DNA of 64,000 nucleotides from Turritopsis dohrnii (taxonomy: Eukaryota; Cnidaria; Hydrozoa; Anthoathecata; Oceaniidae): the NCBI GenBank assembly GCA_027922465.2, contig BQMF02000331.1, positions 186,001-250,000 of the forward strand, given 5' to 3'. Both the position numbers and the translations under genes were made by a program. How positions within the stretch are numbered: position 1 is the first letter of the stretch; the number at the start of each line of letters is the position of its first letter. The notes beneath the pieces are model-generated. The model was not told the DNA's origin. It saw only the letters and a list, made by a program, of their open reading frames with translations, and did not search any database. This document shows, one piece after another, positions 45,545-57,122 of this stretch.

Positions 45545-45728
45545 TACGCCAATTGCTTGGTATAATTTCAGGGGAGTAAAAATTTCCTAAAGGGAGTCAT
45601 TATTTCGGCGTAAATTTATAGTCCCGGGAGTCATAATTTCCTGGGAAAACATTACTAGGGAGTAATTATTTCTTAGTAAATAATGACTGGGGAGTACAAA
45701 TTTTTGGGAGCAATATTTTACGGTGACG

Positions 45729-46199
45729 CCTGGGTTCCACCATCCCAAGATAATCTGAAATTCGTTTCTGAGAGCCTTCTGAGATCCAGTATTCTGAGAA
45801 CAACATTTATATTGGCACAGAAGTTGCTTTGAACTGGAGTTTGTGTAAACAATTTTGGCAATGTAGTGGCTTCTTAATAACACTGCAAGCATACAATACC
45901 CACTGCAACTCGCTCAACAAGGCTCAAGGCTGGTGACGAAAGTAGTGCTGGTAAAATTGAGGTCAAATCTATAAACAATTAGATTTTCATGCTTTTTAGT
46001 AAAATGTTTGTATCTTTAAAACTAAGTATGGTATACAAATGAAACTTTCAAGAAAGTTTAATAATAGACTAACGATGATAATTACAAAGTTTGAAAGTTA
46101 TAGCTGAATTAGAAACATGTTAAATGTTTCATTGGAAAATTTGCCTTAATCAATTTTTCAAAACAAAATTCAATATACAAAATTCAAGCCCTGTTGAAG
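45729..46199. other. No supported gene
   Basis: Searched for the continuation of the Harbinger fragment cut at 39992; none found. Confidence 0.4.
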
Positions 46200-46224
46200 C
46201 TATTTTTGATTTATTCCATCAATT

Positions 46225-47301
46225 TCAATGCATTACAAGACTTGTTGTATATTGAATTTTTCTTTGAAACAAACGTAAAATCTTGAAGTTCATATCAATT
46301 TTTTCCCGTCGAAGAAATAGCTTTACAAGTTTACTTTTTCCTACTTTTAATTCAAAAATAAAACTAAGAAAATACAATTTGATGAGTAAATGATGAGATA
46401 TCCAGTCATTACAAGGATATACTTTTTTGATAGCAGAGAAGAGTTCACGTTTTAAGTGTGATTTGTAATTTTGTAGATTAACTTTCAGACCTTCACTTCT
46501 AACAACAAATGGTCTGGTAACGCCGTGCCAGATGAGACCTGCGGAAATCATGACCTTTACTGACTGACGATTGGTTTCATGAAACAGACTTGGACCTGGA
46601 GAGGAAAATCACTCTCGTCCTGAAAAACAGCCCGTTCGATCATCCTCGGATTGATTTTAAATTTCTCAACAAGGCCAGCAGCTCGATCTACACGTCTTTT
46701 TCTTGTTGACACGTTCATTTTTAAGTCTTTTAAACTTGCTGTAGCCTTTATCCTTCACGATTCTGCAAACTGAGAAATGTGAGATTTCGAGTTCTTTTCC
46801 AATGTTTCGGGGTGTTACGTGTGTCCCAGGGTCGTCCTCCTGCGTGCATATCATTTCCTCGACCAAGACTTCATTCTTCTCTGTTCTTGCACTTCTAAGT
46901 CTACCAGAAGCTCTCCTTCTCTCCATGTTGCCATCTTCTCTTTTGATAAGACGTTTCGCTGACGAATAATTCCAATTCTTTTCTGGGTTTTGCTTGCATA
47001 TTTGGTAACCCGTGTATCCTTTCTCAACATAATGTCGAACTATTGCTTTATCATCTGCAGGCTTGAAAGCTTCAGAAGATTTGTTGCCGTATTGAATTGA
47101 CTTTTAGGAATTTAAGGAACCGAATTGTTGAGTTTTTCTTTAATATCTTTTCGAAGAACAAATATTTTGGCAAACATTTTATATTAATGGATAGAGCATG
47201 AAAAGCTCTTTCTTGTGATACAAAATTGGCAATATTTTATCAGGCATGTAATGAGAGATACGCCTCGAACGTTGGTAGATAAGACATTTTGATACACACT
47301 G
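46225..47301 (-). mobile_element. Mariner-type transposon, decayed
   Basis: The minus-strand element begins at 47301 with CAGTGTGTATCAAAATGTCT, preceded by TA. About 215 bp of 5' UTR, shared with 57589-57790, lead into a transposase. KADDKAIVRHYVEKGYTGYQ-like and KNWNYSSAKRLIKREDG begin the DNA-binding region. GRLRSARTEKNEVLVEEMIC, GTHVTPRNIGKELEISHFSV and CRIVKDKGYSKFKRLKNERV form the two helix-turn-helix units. After frame breaks, VMISAGLIWHGVTRPFVV and SHLKRELFSAIKKVYP belong to the catalytic domain. The last catalytic part and the right inverted repeat were not found. Confidence 0.7.
46666..47085 (-). pseudogene. Mariner transposase, N-terminal half
   Basis: Open on the minus strand from about 47085 to 46666, longer than the ATG-started part at 46926. 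It contains both helix-turn-helix motifs and ends at a TAG after a Cys-rich frame-shifted tail. The catalytic half follows in other frames (46225-46551). Confidence 0.7.
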
Positions 47302-47426
47302 TATGTCAATGCACATTTCTTCCAATTTCTTTGGAGACAATAATTCAAATAATTGATTTAAATTTGAAAAGAGTTGAAAAAGGAATTGGTTCGCTGTTTA
47401 TAATTTTATGATGTATTTAAAAACCT

Positions 47427-48875
47427 GTTGTGCGCAGTTATGTAATTTTTGCGCAGATATGTAATTATTTTGCGCAGTTATGTAATTATTTTGCGCAGAT
47501 ATGTAACTTTTGAGCGGCGCAGTTATGTAATCGAGTGGTGCGCAGATATGTAAAATGCGGACTTTTAATGGTTAAATTTTCGTTTGATAAGAACTCAGTT
47601 TTGAAGGTTTTGATTTCAAATTTGCGGGCCATTTTTCCAAAATTTGTGTCAAAAGGGGATTGTAGGCCCAATTTGGTCCAAATTTACAGAATGATCCGTT
47701 TCTTTTGAAAATTTACACGAAGAACAATTAGAACATTCTGATTTCAGAGATGAGGGCAATTTTTCGAAAATTTGGGTAAAAAGGGGATTTTAGGCCCAAT
47801 TTGGTCCAAATTTACAGAATTTGCACCTTTTTTCTGTGTACAATTTTGATGAAAACTGTTTACGGAGAAGTTGCAGAGATGTGGGGGTCCTCGAAAAGAA
47901 AAACTTAATTAAGGTGATTCTTATTTTTTCACTGAGTGAGACAGATCTCTTATTTTTCTTTAATTTTTTCATTTTTTTACATTTATGAATATGGATAGAG
48001 AACTCAAGTATCCTGAAAGAATCTGAAAAATCCTAACACTTTTATGAACCAACAAAGCAAAACATAACATTCTATAGCAAAATCGACTTTTGATGCGCTG
48101 CCGTGAAATACTCGAGCCACGGATCATTGGGATCGGATTGCGGATTATTCTATTTCTCAACTTTACCAACTTTAACAAGTTTATCTTTTAAGACTGTCTA
48201 ATGACAGTTTTCTGGACAAAGGTATTCGACTACTGACGCTGATGTCAGTGATTTGTAATAAGCATTTCATTTATAAGAACTTGTATAAAAGTCATTATTT
48301 TGAGGTGGGTGATAATACTTTCAATCTCTACAAAATCCTACGATCTGCATATCCTACGCCCTTGCTCAGACGATATGAAAATTACACTTCAAATTGACAG
48401 GTCGGAGAAATAGGTTCATTTCTTATAAAGAATTTTTTTATAAAAACATAAATAAACTTGTTTTCTGCGCAATTCCAACTTACTTTATGATATGCTAGGT
48501 CCGGATAGTGATAATGTACCAAAATTTAAAGCTTTGTTTCTTATAAATAAAGTTCTTATAAAACATGAATACGCTCATTTTCCCCCAAATTACCTTTATG
48601 AAAGTAATCAAAATTCTTACAATGAGTTTTTTATCCTAAAATTCTTAATCTTTACACAAAATAATACATTATCATGTCATTCATAAAAGATTTTATTATA
48701 TATCGCAAAAGCAGTGGTAGTTGAGTGAAAAAAATCTAGAAAAAATACTTGTATTAAAAAGTCCACATTTTACATATCTGCGCACCACTCGATTACATAA
48801 CTGCGCAACTCAAAGATTACATATCTGCACAAAATAATTACATATCTGCGCAAAAATTACATAACTGCGCACAAC
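47427..48875. mobile_element. hAT-like non-autonomous element with perfect 8-bp target duplication
   Basis: The ends are inverted and start GTTGTGCGCAGTTATGTAA. AAAAACCT is present on both sides (47419-47426 and 48876-48883), the 8-bp size known for hAT (also P-type) transposons. Each arm of about 115-135 bp is a string of GCGCAG(T/A)TATGTAA units, six on the left and five on the right. About 1.2 kb between the arms is AT-rich and non-coding, and includes a tandem pair of about 140 bp around AGGCCCAATTTGGTCCAAAT (47668-47690 and 47791-47812). Confidence 0.85.
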
Positions 48876-48883
48876 AAAAACCT

Positions 48884-49231
48884 TTCACTGTTCTGACTTT
48901 CAACATATGGATCTGTAGATATACTGTGGATATGTGGATTTACTAGTTAGAAATTGTTTTTTGTCTCTTTTAGCGACAATTGTGCTTAGTATTGACTGCG
49001 TATCGAGAACAGAGACAAATTTGAAATCTGTATGCTTTTGCTAGCAGCAAAAACAGATGGTGTTCTGAGTTTAACATTTTATTTCTCAGATTCTCGTGTT
49101 TTTCATTTTACATCCCAAATTCTATTTAAGAGAAGGTTTTTGCTTGACTATGTAACCCTACACGTATCAGGAATTGTGCTTGGGCTTGATTTAGATTATT
49201 GTCATAGTATCCGTGTTCCACCAGTTCATTA
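48884..49231. other. No supported gene
   Basis: Short plus-strand ORF 49032-49232 has no domain signal; it overlaps the end of the recombinase relic. Confidence 0.4.
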
Positions 49232-49884
49232 ATGTAATTAGTGACAATTTTTAATTCGGAAGCGCAAAAACAAAAGATTTCCAGCGCTTTTTGTTCTACT
49301 AAATTTTAAACCGCTTCTGCGTTTCGTTCAGCATGGCAAAGTAGATCTTCTGTTCGTTTCTTTGTTACTATGAACTGTTGTAGTTGCAGACTGACGAACC
49401 AAAGTTGTAGTAATACGATTGACTTTTGAAGGTAAAGCTTGTTTCCGGAAAATTGATGAGGCCATTCTCTTTCCTGCCCAATTTATAATGACTGGACAAT
49501 GTGGCTGACAACGGATTCCCGGTAACTTGTTTCTGACATTATGGATGAAAGCTGCAGCCGACTATATACACTAAACGGAAGGGATAGCATTGTTGGACCT
49601 TAATATCCGGTTTTATGGTTCTTTACTGCAACGATATATCCCTGCTAATCTTTTATCGAATATTCAATTTCTTCTAAGGTCATATTTGCAACTGCTCTAC
49701 ATCTACTTGCATTGCTTAGCAGTATTGTGGCGATTAAATACCCTCTTATAGTGCAAAATACAATTCTTTGTAATCGCTCGGGATCGATCAAACTAATTGT
49801 TTTGTATAAATATTCCGCTTCTTTCACAACAATTAAAGTTGTCAATGTTTCATAGTTACGAATGGCTCTCCTAAAATACTTCAC
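49232..49884 (-). pseudogene. Tyrosine recombinase relic (Crypton-like)
   Basis: On the minus strand 79 codons from 49884 read ETLTTLIVVKEAEYLYKTIS, then ATILLSNASRCRAVANMTLE, the region around the first catalytic Arg of tyrosine recombinases. After a stop the frame continues with YIVAVKNHKTGYxGPTMLSL, the strand with the catalytic Lys. A shifted frame later gives VNRITTTLVRQSATTTVHSN, the R-x-S/T-A-x-T-x-V-H pattern of the box II region, followed by a decayed tail. This order matches the YR domain of Crypton-type transposons in animals. Several stops and shifts; inactive. Confidence 0.65.
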
Positions 49885-50335
49885 TTCAACACAAATTTCT
49901 CCTTTCAGTTATATGCACTGCTTTTGGATTTCTGGTGCCTCCAAAATAATGAATGTTTTATGTCATAAAAGTTTTGTAAAAATTAGAAATAACAACTAAA
50001 TAACAACTAAATAACAACTTACAAACAACAACTGATATCTTTGCAAAGCTCAAAAGATCTTCTTTCCAACAGTATAAAAACCGCATTGTATTAGTGCAAA
50101 TTCGAAAAAATACTTGTGTTATCACAAAAAAATTCAAAAATGTTTTAGAATTCCTTTAAAAATGGTTGTAAATTATAAACAAGGTATATATCATATTTGC
50201 AATCAAACTAAAGGTGTCATTCTTTTACGTGAGACTTAGGAATTTGTCGTAGATGATTGATAGCACATATCGAAATCTGAAATTCATATTTGTTTAGAAT
50301 TTATGAGCTATGTGCATACTAATTGGGACCACTGA
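49885..50335. other. No supported gene
   Basis: AT-rich; contains a short ATAACAACTA triplicate at 49988-50020. Confidence 0.4.
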
Positions 50336-50560
50336 AGGGTCAATATATACTTAATATTATTTTTCACCAAAAAATAAAACTTTTGTGTCATTCAGATGTA
50401 CATGTTTCAGGAGTAGGTAATAGGAAATGTTGTGTTTATATTGTAGTAGAGTGATTCGATCTTTTCAAATTTTAAAAATGTCATTGTCTTTTCTATTTTT
50501 ACTTCGGCTATTATGCAGCTATTATCTCTATGTTTGCAAGGACATCTTGATGACAGCATA
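50336..50560 (+). repeat. Interspersed repeat, copy C
   Basis: Same ordered blocks as 17216-17345 and 17636-17900 (TCAATATATACTTAATATTA, GTCATTCAGATGTA, then an AAGGACATCTTG block). Confidence 0.55.
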
Positions 50561-51206
50561 TTGAAATCCATAAGAAGATGAATCCATATTTTGACATTTG
50601 ATTATAAATTTTATTGCAATTGTGCGTACAACCTATGGTCTACAACTTCATAAATAATAGCAGAATGCCTGCAAACATCACTGTATTTTTTCAATCAAGG
50701 AAGATGCTTTTCCATCTTAAACTATTTGATTTCCTATAGCCGACAGAATACTATACCTCATTTTACTTACAACTTAATAACTTGAAGTTGGTCATATTTC
50801 TTTCTTTTTATTGCTACTGTTAAAATAATGTCAGGATATTGAGCCTGGTTTTCAACCAAGAAGCAAATATAATTTTAATATGAGAAAATTTTACTGCCAA
50901 ACGTATGTTAGATCTTGCATTAACTTCAGTTAGCAGTCTTTTTAATTTGAAACAAATAAAGGTAACATCAAATTATTTTTTTGTTTGAACGTTACTGATT
51001 TATTTCATACATGTTTGCATCGAATACCGATTCATGTTGGAGTGTCATTATCTATAAAGTATTTTACACTACATTTCCAATTGCATCAGGACCAATAATT
51101 GTTTTGATCGCGTGTGTTTGTATTGTTAGCGTCCTGAAACCATTACAAAGGAAGCAGACGAGGAACAGGGTTTTCTCGTCAATCCTTGACATTTCGTTAG
51201 GTGAGA
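50561..51206. other. No supported gene
   Basis: The 76-codon ORF at 51011-51241 is hydrophobic in its middle but has no family signal and runs into the adjacent inverted repeat. Confidence 0.35.
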
Positions 51207-51420
51207 ATTATTTTGTACTATCTCCAATTTCTTTAAACTGAGAAAATTAAGTTTTAAATTTCATAACCACACAAAATCTTTAAGAAACCTTTCTATGGAA
51301 AGTTACTTGGTATATTTTGAACACATCGTATTTGGAGTCCCTGACCAAAAATTATTTCAAATTTGCTAGTACCCACGCTCCTCCAGGGAAAGTTTGCAAT
51401 TGGAGATAGAACAAAATAGT
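51207..51420. repeat. Short inverted-repeat unit with GGAGATAGAACAAAAT ends
   Basis: ATTTTGTACTATCTCCAATT (51212-51231) pairs with CAATTGGAGATAGAACAAAA (51397-51418). The same GAGATAGAACAAAATAAT motif recurs at about 55628-55645 and 55800-55817. The latter is followed by TCTCACCTAACG, the mirror of CGTTAGGTGAGA at 51195-51206. The blocks therefore flank the DUF7869-like relic and the LINE. Confidence 0.5.
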
Positions 51421-51535
51421 AGCGAAACAAGTGATATTTATTAAAATTATTTTGTTTTAACTCCATGCTCTTGCAAATTAACCTTTAAATGACAAAAAAT
51501 ATTTTATACGGTACGAAAAACATCAATTTTCCTTT

Positions 51536-52368
51536 ATGTTGCTTCTGTGTATATCACTTGGAGTTGCTTGGCACTCCAAAATCTTAATTTGGAATTTAAA
51601 AAGGCTACAAATTTTCCTTAAAAGTCTTTGGCATGAGGTGACAGTAAAATACAACAGACATGTTACATCTAAAAATGACAGCGGGGCTGAACGAAAAAAC
51701 GCTCGAGAAATTAAAGGTGAAAAGGTAGCTGTTCTTTGTATTGGCTTAGAAAATGTATTAAGCTTGCCAAAATCTAAAGTAGGAAACTTTTAATACAAAA
51801 GAAAGCTATCACCATTATTGTTCATACAAGAAAGGGTATTGTGTGCTTTGGAGCTTTACTGGAAGAGGGAGGGAATGACATTGCCAGCACTACAATGTCA
51901 ATGTTGGAAAGAATTCCTAAGGATTATCCTGCCATTAAAAAAGTTATACTTTGGTTCGACTCGTGCAGAGTTTATTTTTCGACAGAGATAGTTATAATCG
52001 AACAGAGGTTTTGTGAACCTAGTCGTTCCAGCATTCAAGAAGTTGATAATATTCACAGTCAAATTGACAGGGCCTTCACTCCAGTCGAGATATTTTCTCC
52101 ACTTGGGTTGGTGCAAATGCTACCAAATGCAAATCAAAAACATCCGTTCATGGTAATAGAAGTGCAATCAGCCAGCATTAAGAACTTCATTCAAGTTGCT
52201 GCATTGCTTAATTATAAATCTGTTCCGTATTTTTCAATCAAAACAGTTGTTCATCGCAAAAACACTCCAAACCATGTCTTCTATAAAGAAAAATTTACCG
52301 ACCCTTTTAAACAGGCTAAACTGACCAAGTGTCAACAAACCAGAACGTCTACCCAAATATATCCATAA
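51536..52368 (+). pseudogene. DUF7869-like transposase-type protein relic
   Basis: The first frame (51536-51793) ends with EKVAVLCIGLENVLSLPKSK. The second (51841-52368) reads MCFGALLEEGGNDIASTTMS, IKKVILWFDSC, then a junction, then VIIEQRFCEPSRSSIQEVDN and IHSQIDRA, KHPFMVIEVQSASIKNF and LNYKSVPYFSIK. These match the acidic, RNase H-like core of DUF7869-type proteins in insect and cnidarian genomes. The usual QNRN-type block after the DSC motif is missing, which points to an internal deletion. One stop plus a shift separate the two frames. The family is thought to be of transposon origin; no host role is known to me. Confidence 0.55.
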
Positions 52369-52609
52369 ATCCAGTTTATGTTTGCCTATATGCCTCCTAT
52401 TAATGTTGCTTTTTGTAATACATCAAAGTAAAAAAAGATAAGTTTGGTACCAATCTATGCAATTTATATTTTGAAACTGCGTATTTAAAGATTGCGTTAA
52501 ATTTTCTAGGGTGAAGGTTGGCTATTTTGCCAATTGATTAATTTCCTTTGTATGTTCTCATATGACTTTTTATATTTGCATGACATTAATGCTGTTACCG
52601 GGTACCAAA

Positions 52610-55410
52610 CCACAACACAAAAAACTTTAGTAAGCATATCAAAAATATATTTCAAACAGCTAACACAGAAAAGTTTTTCATCCTAGGAGACTTCAACTTA
52701 GATTGCTTAAATTTTAATGAAAATGCTGACATTAGGCAATTTTATAATACTGTGTTTTCACATGGAGCTTTTCCTCTGATTACAAGACCAACAAGGGTTT
52801 CAAAAACATCCGCTACTCTTATTGATAATATTTTAACAAACTGTATATTTGACAAAACCTTAAAAAAGGGAATTATTAATATCTGATCATTTCCCAATAT
52901 TTGTAGCTTTTAATACAAGTGAAAAATTGAATAAAAAAACAAATATTATTTTGAATAAAAGAAACTTCAGCGAAACGAATAAACAAAGCTTTAAAGAAGA
53001 ACTAGCGCTTATTGATTGGAGCATCTTAAGAAGACTGGATAACGTGAATGATTCATATGAAAAGTTCTATTCAATTTTCTATGAAACTTATAATAAGCAC
53101 TTTCCAATAAGGCAAATAAAACTCAAGGAAAAGGATCTTCAAGCACCTTGGATTACAAAAGGAATAAAAAAATCTTCAAAACAGAAACAAAAACTATACA
53201 TCAAATATTTAAAGCAAAAAACAACTGAATCAGAAACAGCCTACAAAATTTACAAGAATTTATTCGAGAAATTAAGAAAGCGAGCCAAGAAATGCTACTA
53301 TGCATCACAAATACAAAAATATAAAAGTAACTCCAAAAAAATGTGGGAAATCATGAAAGAAGTAACTGGGAAGATCAAAATTAAATCGAATAGTCTGCCC
53401 AGAATAGTAAAAACTGACAAAGGAACAACAGAAGACGAGACTGTTATAGCTAATGAATTCAACAATTTTTATGCTAATATAGGGCCAAACCTTGCTAAAC
53501 ATATTCCCAAAGGAACTGAAAATTTTCAAAACTATCTTACCGATACTTATCAACGGTTTGAGGATAATCATTTAACATTTCAAGAATTTGAATCTGCGTT
53601 CAAATCATTAAAACGCAACAAAGCCATCGGGGTTGATGATATAAACAGTAATATTATCTTGGAAGTATATGATGAAATAAAAAATCCTCTATTTTACATT
53701 TGTAAATCGTCTTTCAAAGAAGGGAAATTTCCCGATAAACTAAAAATAGCGAAAGTGACACCAGTTTTCAAGACAGGGGACACTTCTGAATTAGGAAATT
53801 ATAGGCCAACATCAGTACTACCAGTCATTTCGAAGATCCTGGAAAGAATCATGTATAACAAAGTATATAATTACTTAACAAGGCAACAATTAATATCCTC
53901 TAAACAATTTGGCTTTCAAAAAAATACTTCGACTGAACATGCTATTCTTCAATTAGTAAATGAAATAACTACTTCGTTCTCGCATGGTAAGTATACTATT
54001 GGTGTATTTATAGATTTGTCAAAAGCATTTGATACAGTTGACCACAGCATACTCTTAGAAAAGCTTATATATTATGGACTTCATGGGAAAACCCTTGAAT
54101 GGTTTCAAAGTTATTTGAAAAATCGAAAACAATATGTGGCGTATGGACACGGAAAAATTACAGAAGCACTTGATATTATCTGCGGAGTTCCCCAAGGATC
54201 TATCTTAGGGCCACTACTGTTTCTAATATACGTGAACGATCTTTGTAAATGCTCTACAAAACTCTCACAAGTGATGTATGCTGACGATACGAATTTATTT
54301 TATTCCAACGAAAATTTCGCAGACCTTTTTTCAACAATAAATTTGGAGCTTACCAAAGTAGCAGCATGGTTTAAAGCCAACAGGCTGTCATTAAATATAA
54401 AGAAAACAAAGTATTCTATTTTTCATCCATCCAATAAAAAGCGATTTATTCCAGAAATTATTCCAACATTAAAGATAGACAATATTTCTATAAAAAGAGA
54501 AACTGTAACTAAATTTTTGGGAGTTATGTTAGATGAAACGCTTTCCTGGAAAAAACAAATTGATACTGCGGTACAAAAGTCTCTAAATGTATTGGTATAT
54601 TATATAGAGTAAGACACCTGCTGACTAAACAACTGCTGAAATAACTTTATGCGTTTATATATTCCCACCTATATTATGCAAATATCGTTTGGGCCAGTAC
54701 ATCTAAGTCAAAACTAATGCCACTTTATCGCCTTCAAAAACATGCGTTATACACTTTAAAGACCGCTATACAAATGCTAAGCCACTCTTTGACGCTCTGA
54801 AAACCTTCACTATTTATCAAATCAACATCTAACAAATTCTTTGTTTTATGTATAAATGTAAAACTAAGACTGCACCACCCATATTTCATGACTTGTACAA
54901 ATTAAAACCAACAAACAAGTACACAACAAGATTTGCGAGAATGTTATCTGAACCTTATTGTCGCAATAAACTTAAGCAATTCGGTGTATCTTTTCGTGCA
55001 CCGCACCTGTGGAATATCCTTATAGATTCCACAAACACTCCACTGGATTGCAAATCCTATATAAACTTTAAGCAAAAACTTCAGGCTATGCTCCTCCTAC
55101 ATACTGACAACATGGAGAAATATTTCTAACACACATTTTGCCAATGAATTTTTAAAGATTACATCTATAGAACATTATTAGATTTGTAAAAAATATCTCA
55201 ACAAGAACAAGCAAAATAGGTTGTCGATGATAAGATCACCCTGATCTTCTACGAGTTTTCCTTGTTATTTATAAGTCTACGAGAATATCCACTTATAGAA
55301 ACTGTAACGTTTTTACGTTGTTTTTAACATTCTGAAAATTGTTGTAAGATTATATATTACCAGCCTGTAAACTTATTATTAACAGAAAATATACCTATCT
55401 ATCTATTAAT
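52610..55410 (+). mobile_element. 5'-truncated LINE with endonuclease remnant and intact RT core
   Basis: Starts inside the endonuclease domain (FFILGDFNLDCL near 52675 and RPTRVSKTSATLIDNIL). One frameshift follows at about 52880. A long ORF (52927-54612) then carries the reverse transcriptase, and the C-terminal end (54848-55129) follows broken sequence. The 3' end has a short UTR and a TATC-type tail (CCTATCTATCTATT, about 55394-55407). 5' truncation plus a simple-repeat tail is standard for target-primed reverse transcription. Confidence 0.85.
52927..54612 (+). pseudogene. Reverse transcriptase ORF of the 52.6-kb LINE
   Basis: 561 codons without a stop. The N-terminal half is Lys-rich (linker, residues 60-130). 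RT motifs: KRNKAIGVDDINSNII (about 233), LKIAKVTPVFKTGD and LGNYRPTSVLPVISKI (about 280-305), QFGFQKNTSTEHAI (about 330), FIDLSKAFDTVDHSIL with the first catalytic Asp (about 361), GVPQGSILGPLLFL (about 420), VMYADDTNLFY with the Asp pair (about 450) and FLGVMLDETLSW (about 530). All three catalytic Asp residues remain. The downstream thumb region is broken by stops at 54610-54850, so the element is probably immobile. CR1/L2/Jockey-like by motif. Confidence 0.85.
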
Positions 55411-57122
55411 TTTTGTAATTATGTTCAAACCACAGAAAATGAATGCACTTTTAAGGCTTTATCAGCATCTTATGATTGATAAATCGCTTCCACGTTCACC
55501 ATTTTTAATATACAATAAAAACAAACAATCTCCACTAGTTACAAGATTATCTAACTGAGGTTTCAGGGCAAATCAATAACCTCGTATCAACCCGTACATA
55601 GAATAAGCCGTATTTGCTTGGCTTTCGGAGATAGAACATAATAATTTTAAGGCGTTATAACGAATAAGGAGATAAAACAATATCAGACTGTCGTTTGAAG
55701 GAGATTTTGCGCTTGTTTTTGGAAAAAGCTCACGGAGAAAGAAGGAAATGATCCTGAAAAGCTTGAAAACAATCGGAGCTCATTTTTTCCAAAAATGAAG
55801 ATAGAACAAAATAATTCTCACCTAACGATTTGTTTGATTTCATCATTGCTGCTTAGGTATCCACCTATTGGCTATAGATTTTCTTTGGGTCATTACTAAC
55901 AACTATTTATCGATGTTGTGAGAGGGTGAGGATAGTATTAACAGTTTTTATATCTCTTTCTAATGTACGATCAATCGCTTCATTCAGCTGGGAAATTGAA
56001 TGAATACTGTTCCGATGTATGTAAATGCCTTTCTAAATTCCTTGATTTATATGCGTAGAATTTACAAACGTATGTTCAAGATTATCTATAGTCAGTCCAA
56101 ACTTATCTGTACCGTATAGGCAGGTTCCCAGTGGGCGACGAAGCTAGTCACCCAAGCTGATGAAAATTTCTTTATCCGAAATTCAACCCTCATGTTCATC
56201 ACTTATGTGTTACCACCTACCATCGCTTACAAAACATATATAAAGGAAAACAATTTAACAGTTGTGACAATGTGTAACAGATATGAAATGAAATGCTGTT
56301 AGGTTTGCTATTTCTTATTCGGAAAATATGAAATTATTCAGTTATGTCAGAGTTTCCTCAACAGCTCTCCAAGCATTAACTACACGTTATTCTTCTGTGT
56401 CCGCCTTCTCATAAAGATAACGATTTTTCTGAATTTCTACAGACACACGTTCGTCTTTCTTTAAGTCAAAACCCATTTTTTTATTTTCAAATGTTTTCTC
56501 AAGTTGTGTTTACTTTCATGTATACTAGAAGCATGTGGGAAAAACACCAAATAACAAAAGATAATTTGCGAAATTATAAATATCCATTAATTAATATATC
56601 AGTAATCCTTTGATGATCACAAAATCAGAAAGTCACAAATGAAAGAGGCGAGAGAGATGATCTGATCATCGCCGGGGATGAACCCAAAGCGGGAGCTAAA
56701 TCATGTTCCCACTGTGCTCATCGTCGGCGATAGGTCAAAGCGGAATTAGGCATAACTGGTAGTGTTGGTGACATTAGAGAAATTGAAAAGCAACGTATGT
56801 TTATCTGAGCGACTGGTCCTTACTGATTCGGAAAACAACGCAATGAAGGTTGAGTACATCAGCTCATCTATTACTCAGTTATATCAAAACATTTTTTTGG
56901 TAGAGGTTTCACTTTCGTTTCCTTCCCTTATAAACAAGGGTTTGGGGTTTTGAACTGGATATGTAGTAATGGGTTTCAAACATTCTTCAAAAGGTAAAAA
57001 AATACAAATCATTACTTGTGTTTCCAATATTTCAGAACTACAAAATGATCTGCAATGATTAAAATGAGTTACAAAACAACATGCTACAATAAAATACATC
57101 ATTGCGACCGGCAGAGGGAAAA
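55411..57122. other. No supported gene
   Basis: Includes the GAGATAGAACAAAAT repeats at 55628 and 55800 and a 63-codon ORF at 56762-56953 without domain. The part 56950-57122 is the 3' flank of the minus-strand peptide gene; no AATAAA on the minus strand was seen there. Confidence 0.35.

Larger units (their letters stand above)
39993..45728 (+). mobile_element. Ginger-like DNA transposon with integrase, F-box-like motif and Ulp1 protease
   Basis: Ends are inverted: the left begins TGTAACCGTAAATTTTTACT, and the right on the minus strand begins (GTC)ACCGTAAAATATTGCTC. Each end carries several further ACTCCC/GGGAGT repeats over about 130 bp. Inside, in order, are a Ty3/gypsy-like integrase (40217-41340), an F-box-like motif (about 41516-41640) and a Ulp1/C48 protease (41820-42422). 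Ginger elements are DNA transposons with gypsy-type integrases and accessory ubiquitin/SUMO-type proteases. No clear target duplication survives. A 2-kb element (43551-45544) is inserted in its 3' part. Confidence 0.7.

Noticed and set aside
45729..46200. Continuation of the Harbinger transposase interrupted at 39992
   Set aside because: No frame in this region matches the part of the transposase that follows RMSP in the intact copy.
46225..46551. 108-codon ORF as an independent gene
   Set aside because: Part of the decayed mariner transposase in a shifted frame.
47427..47562. Regular 20-24-bp repeats that look like a CRISPR array
   Set aside because: The units are subterminal repeats of a transposon: the same array is inverted at 48764-48875 and the whole is flanked by an 8-bp target duplication. 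The genome is eukaryotic.
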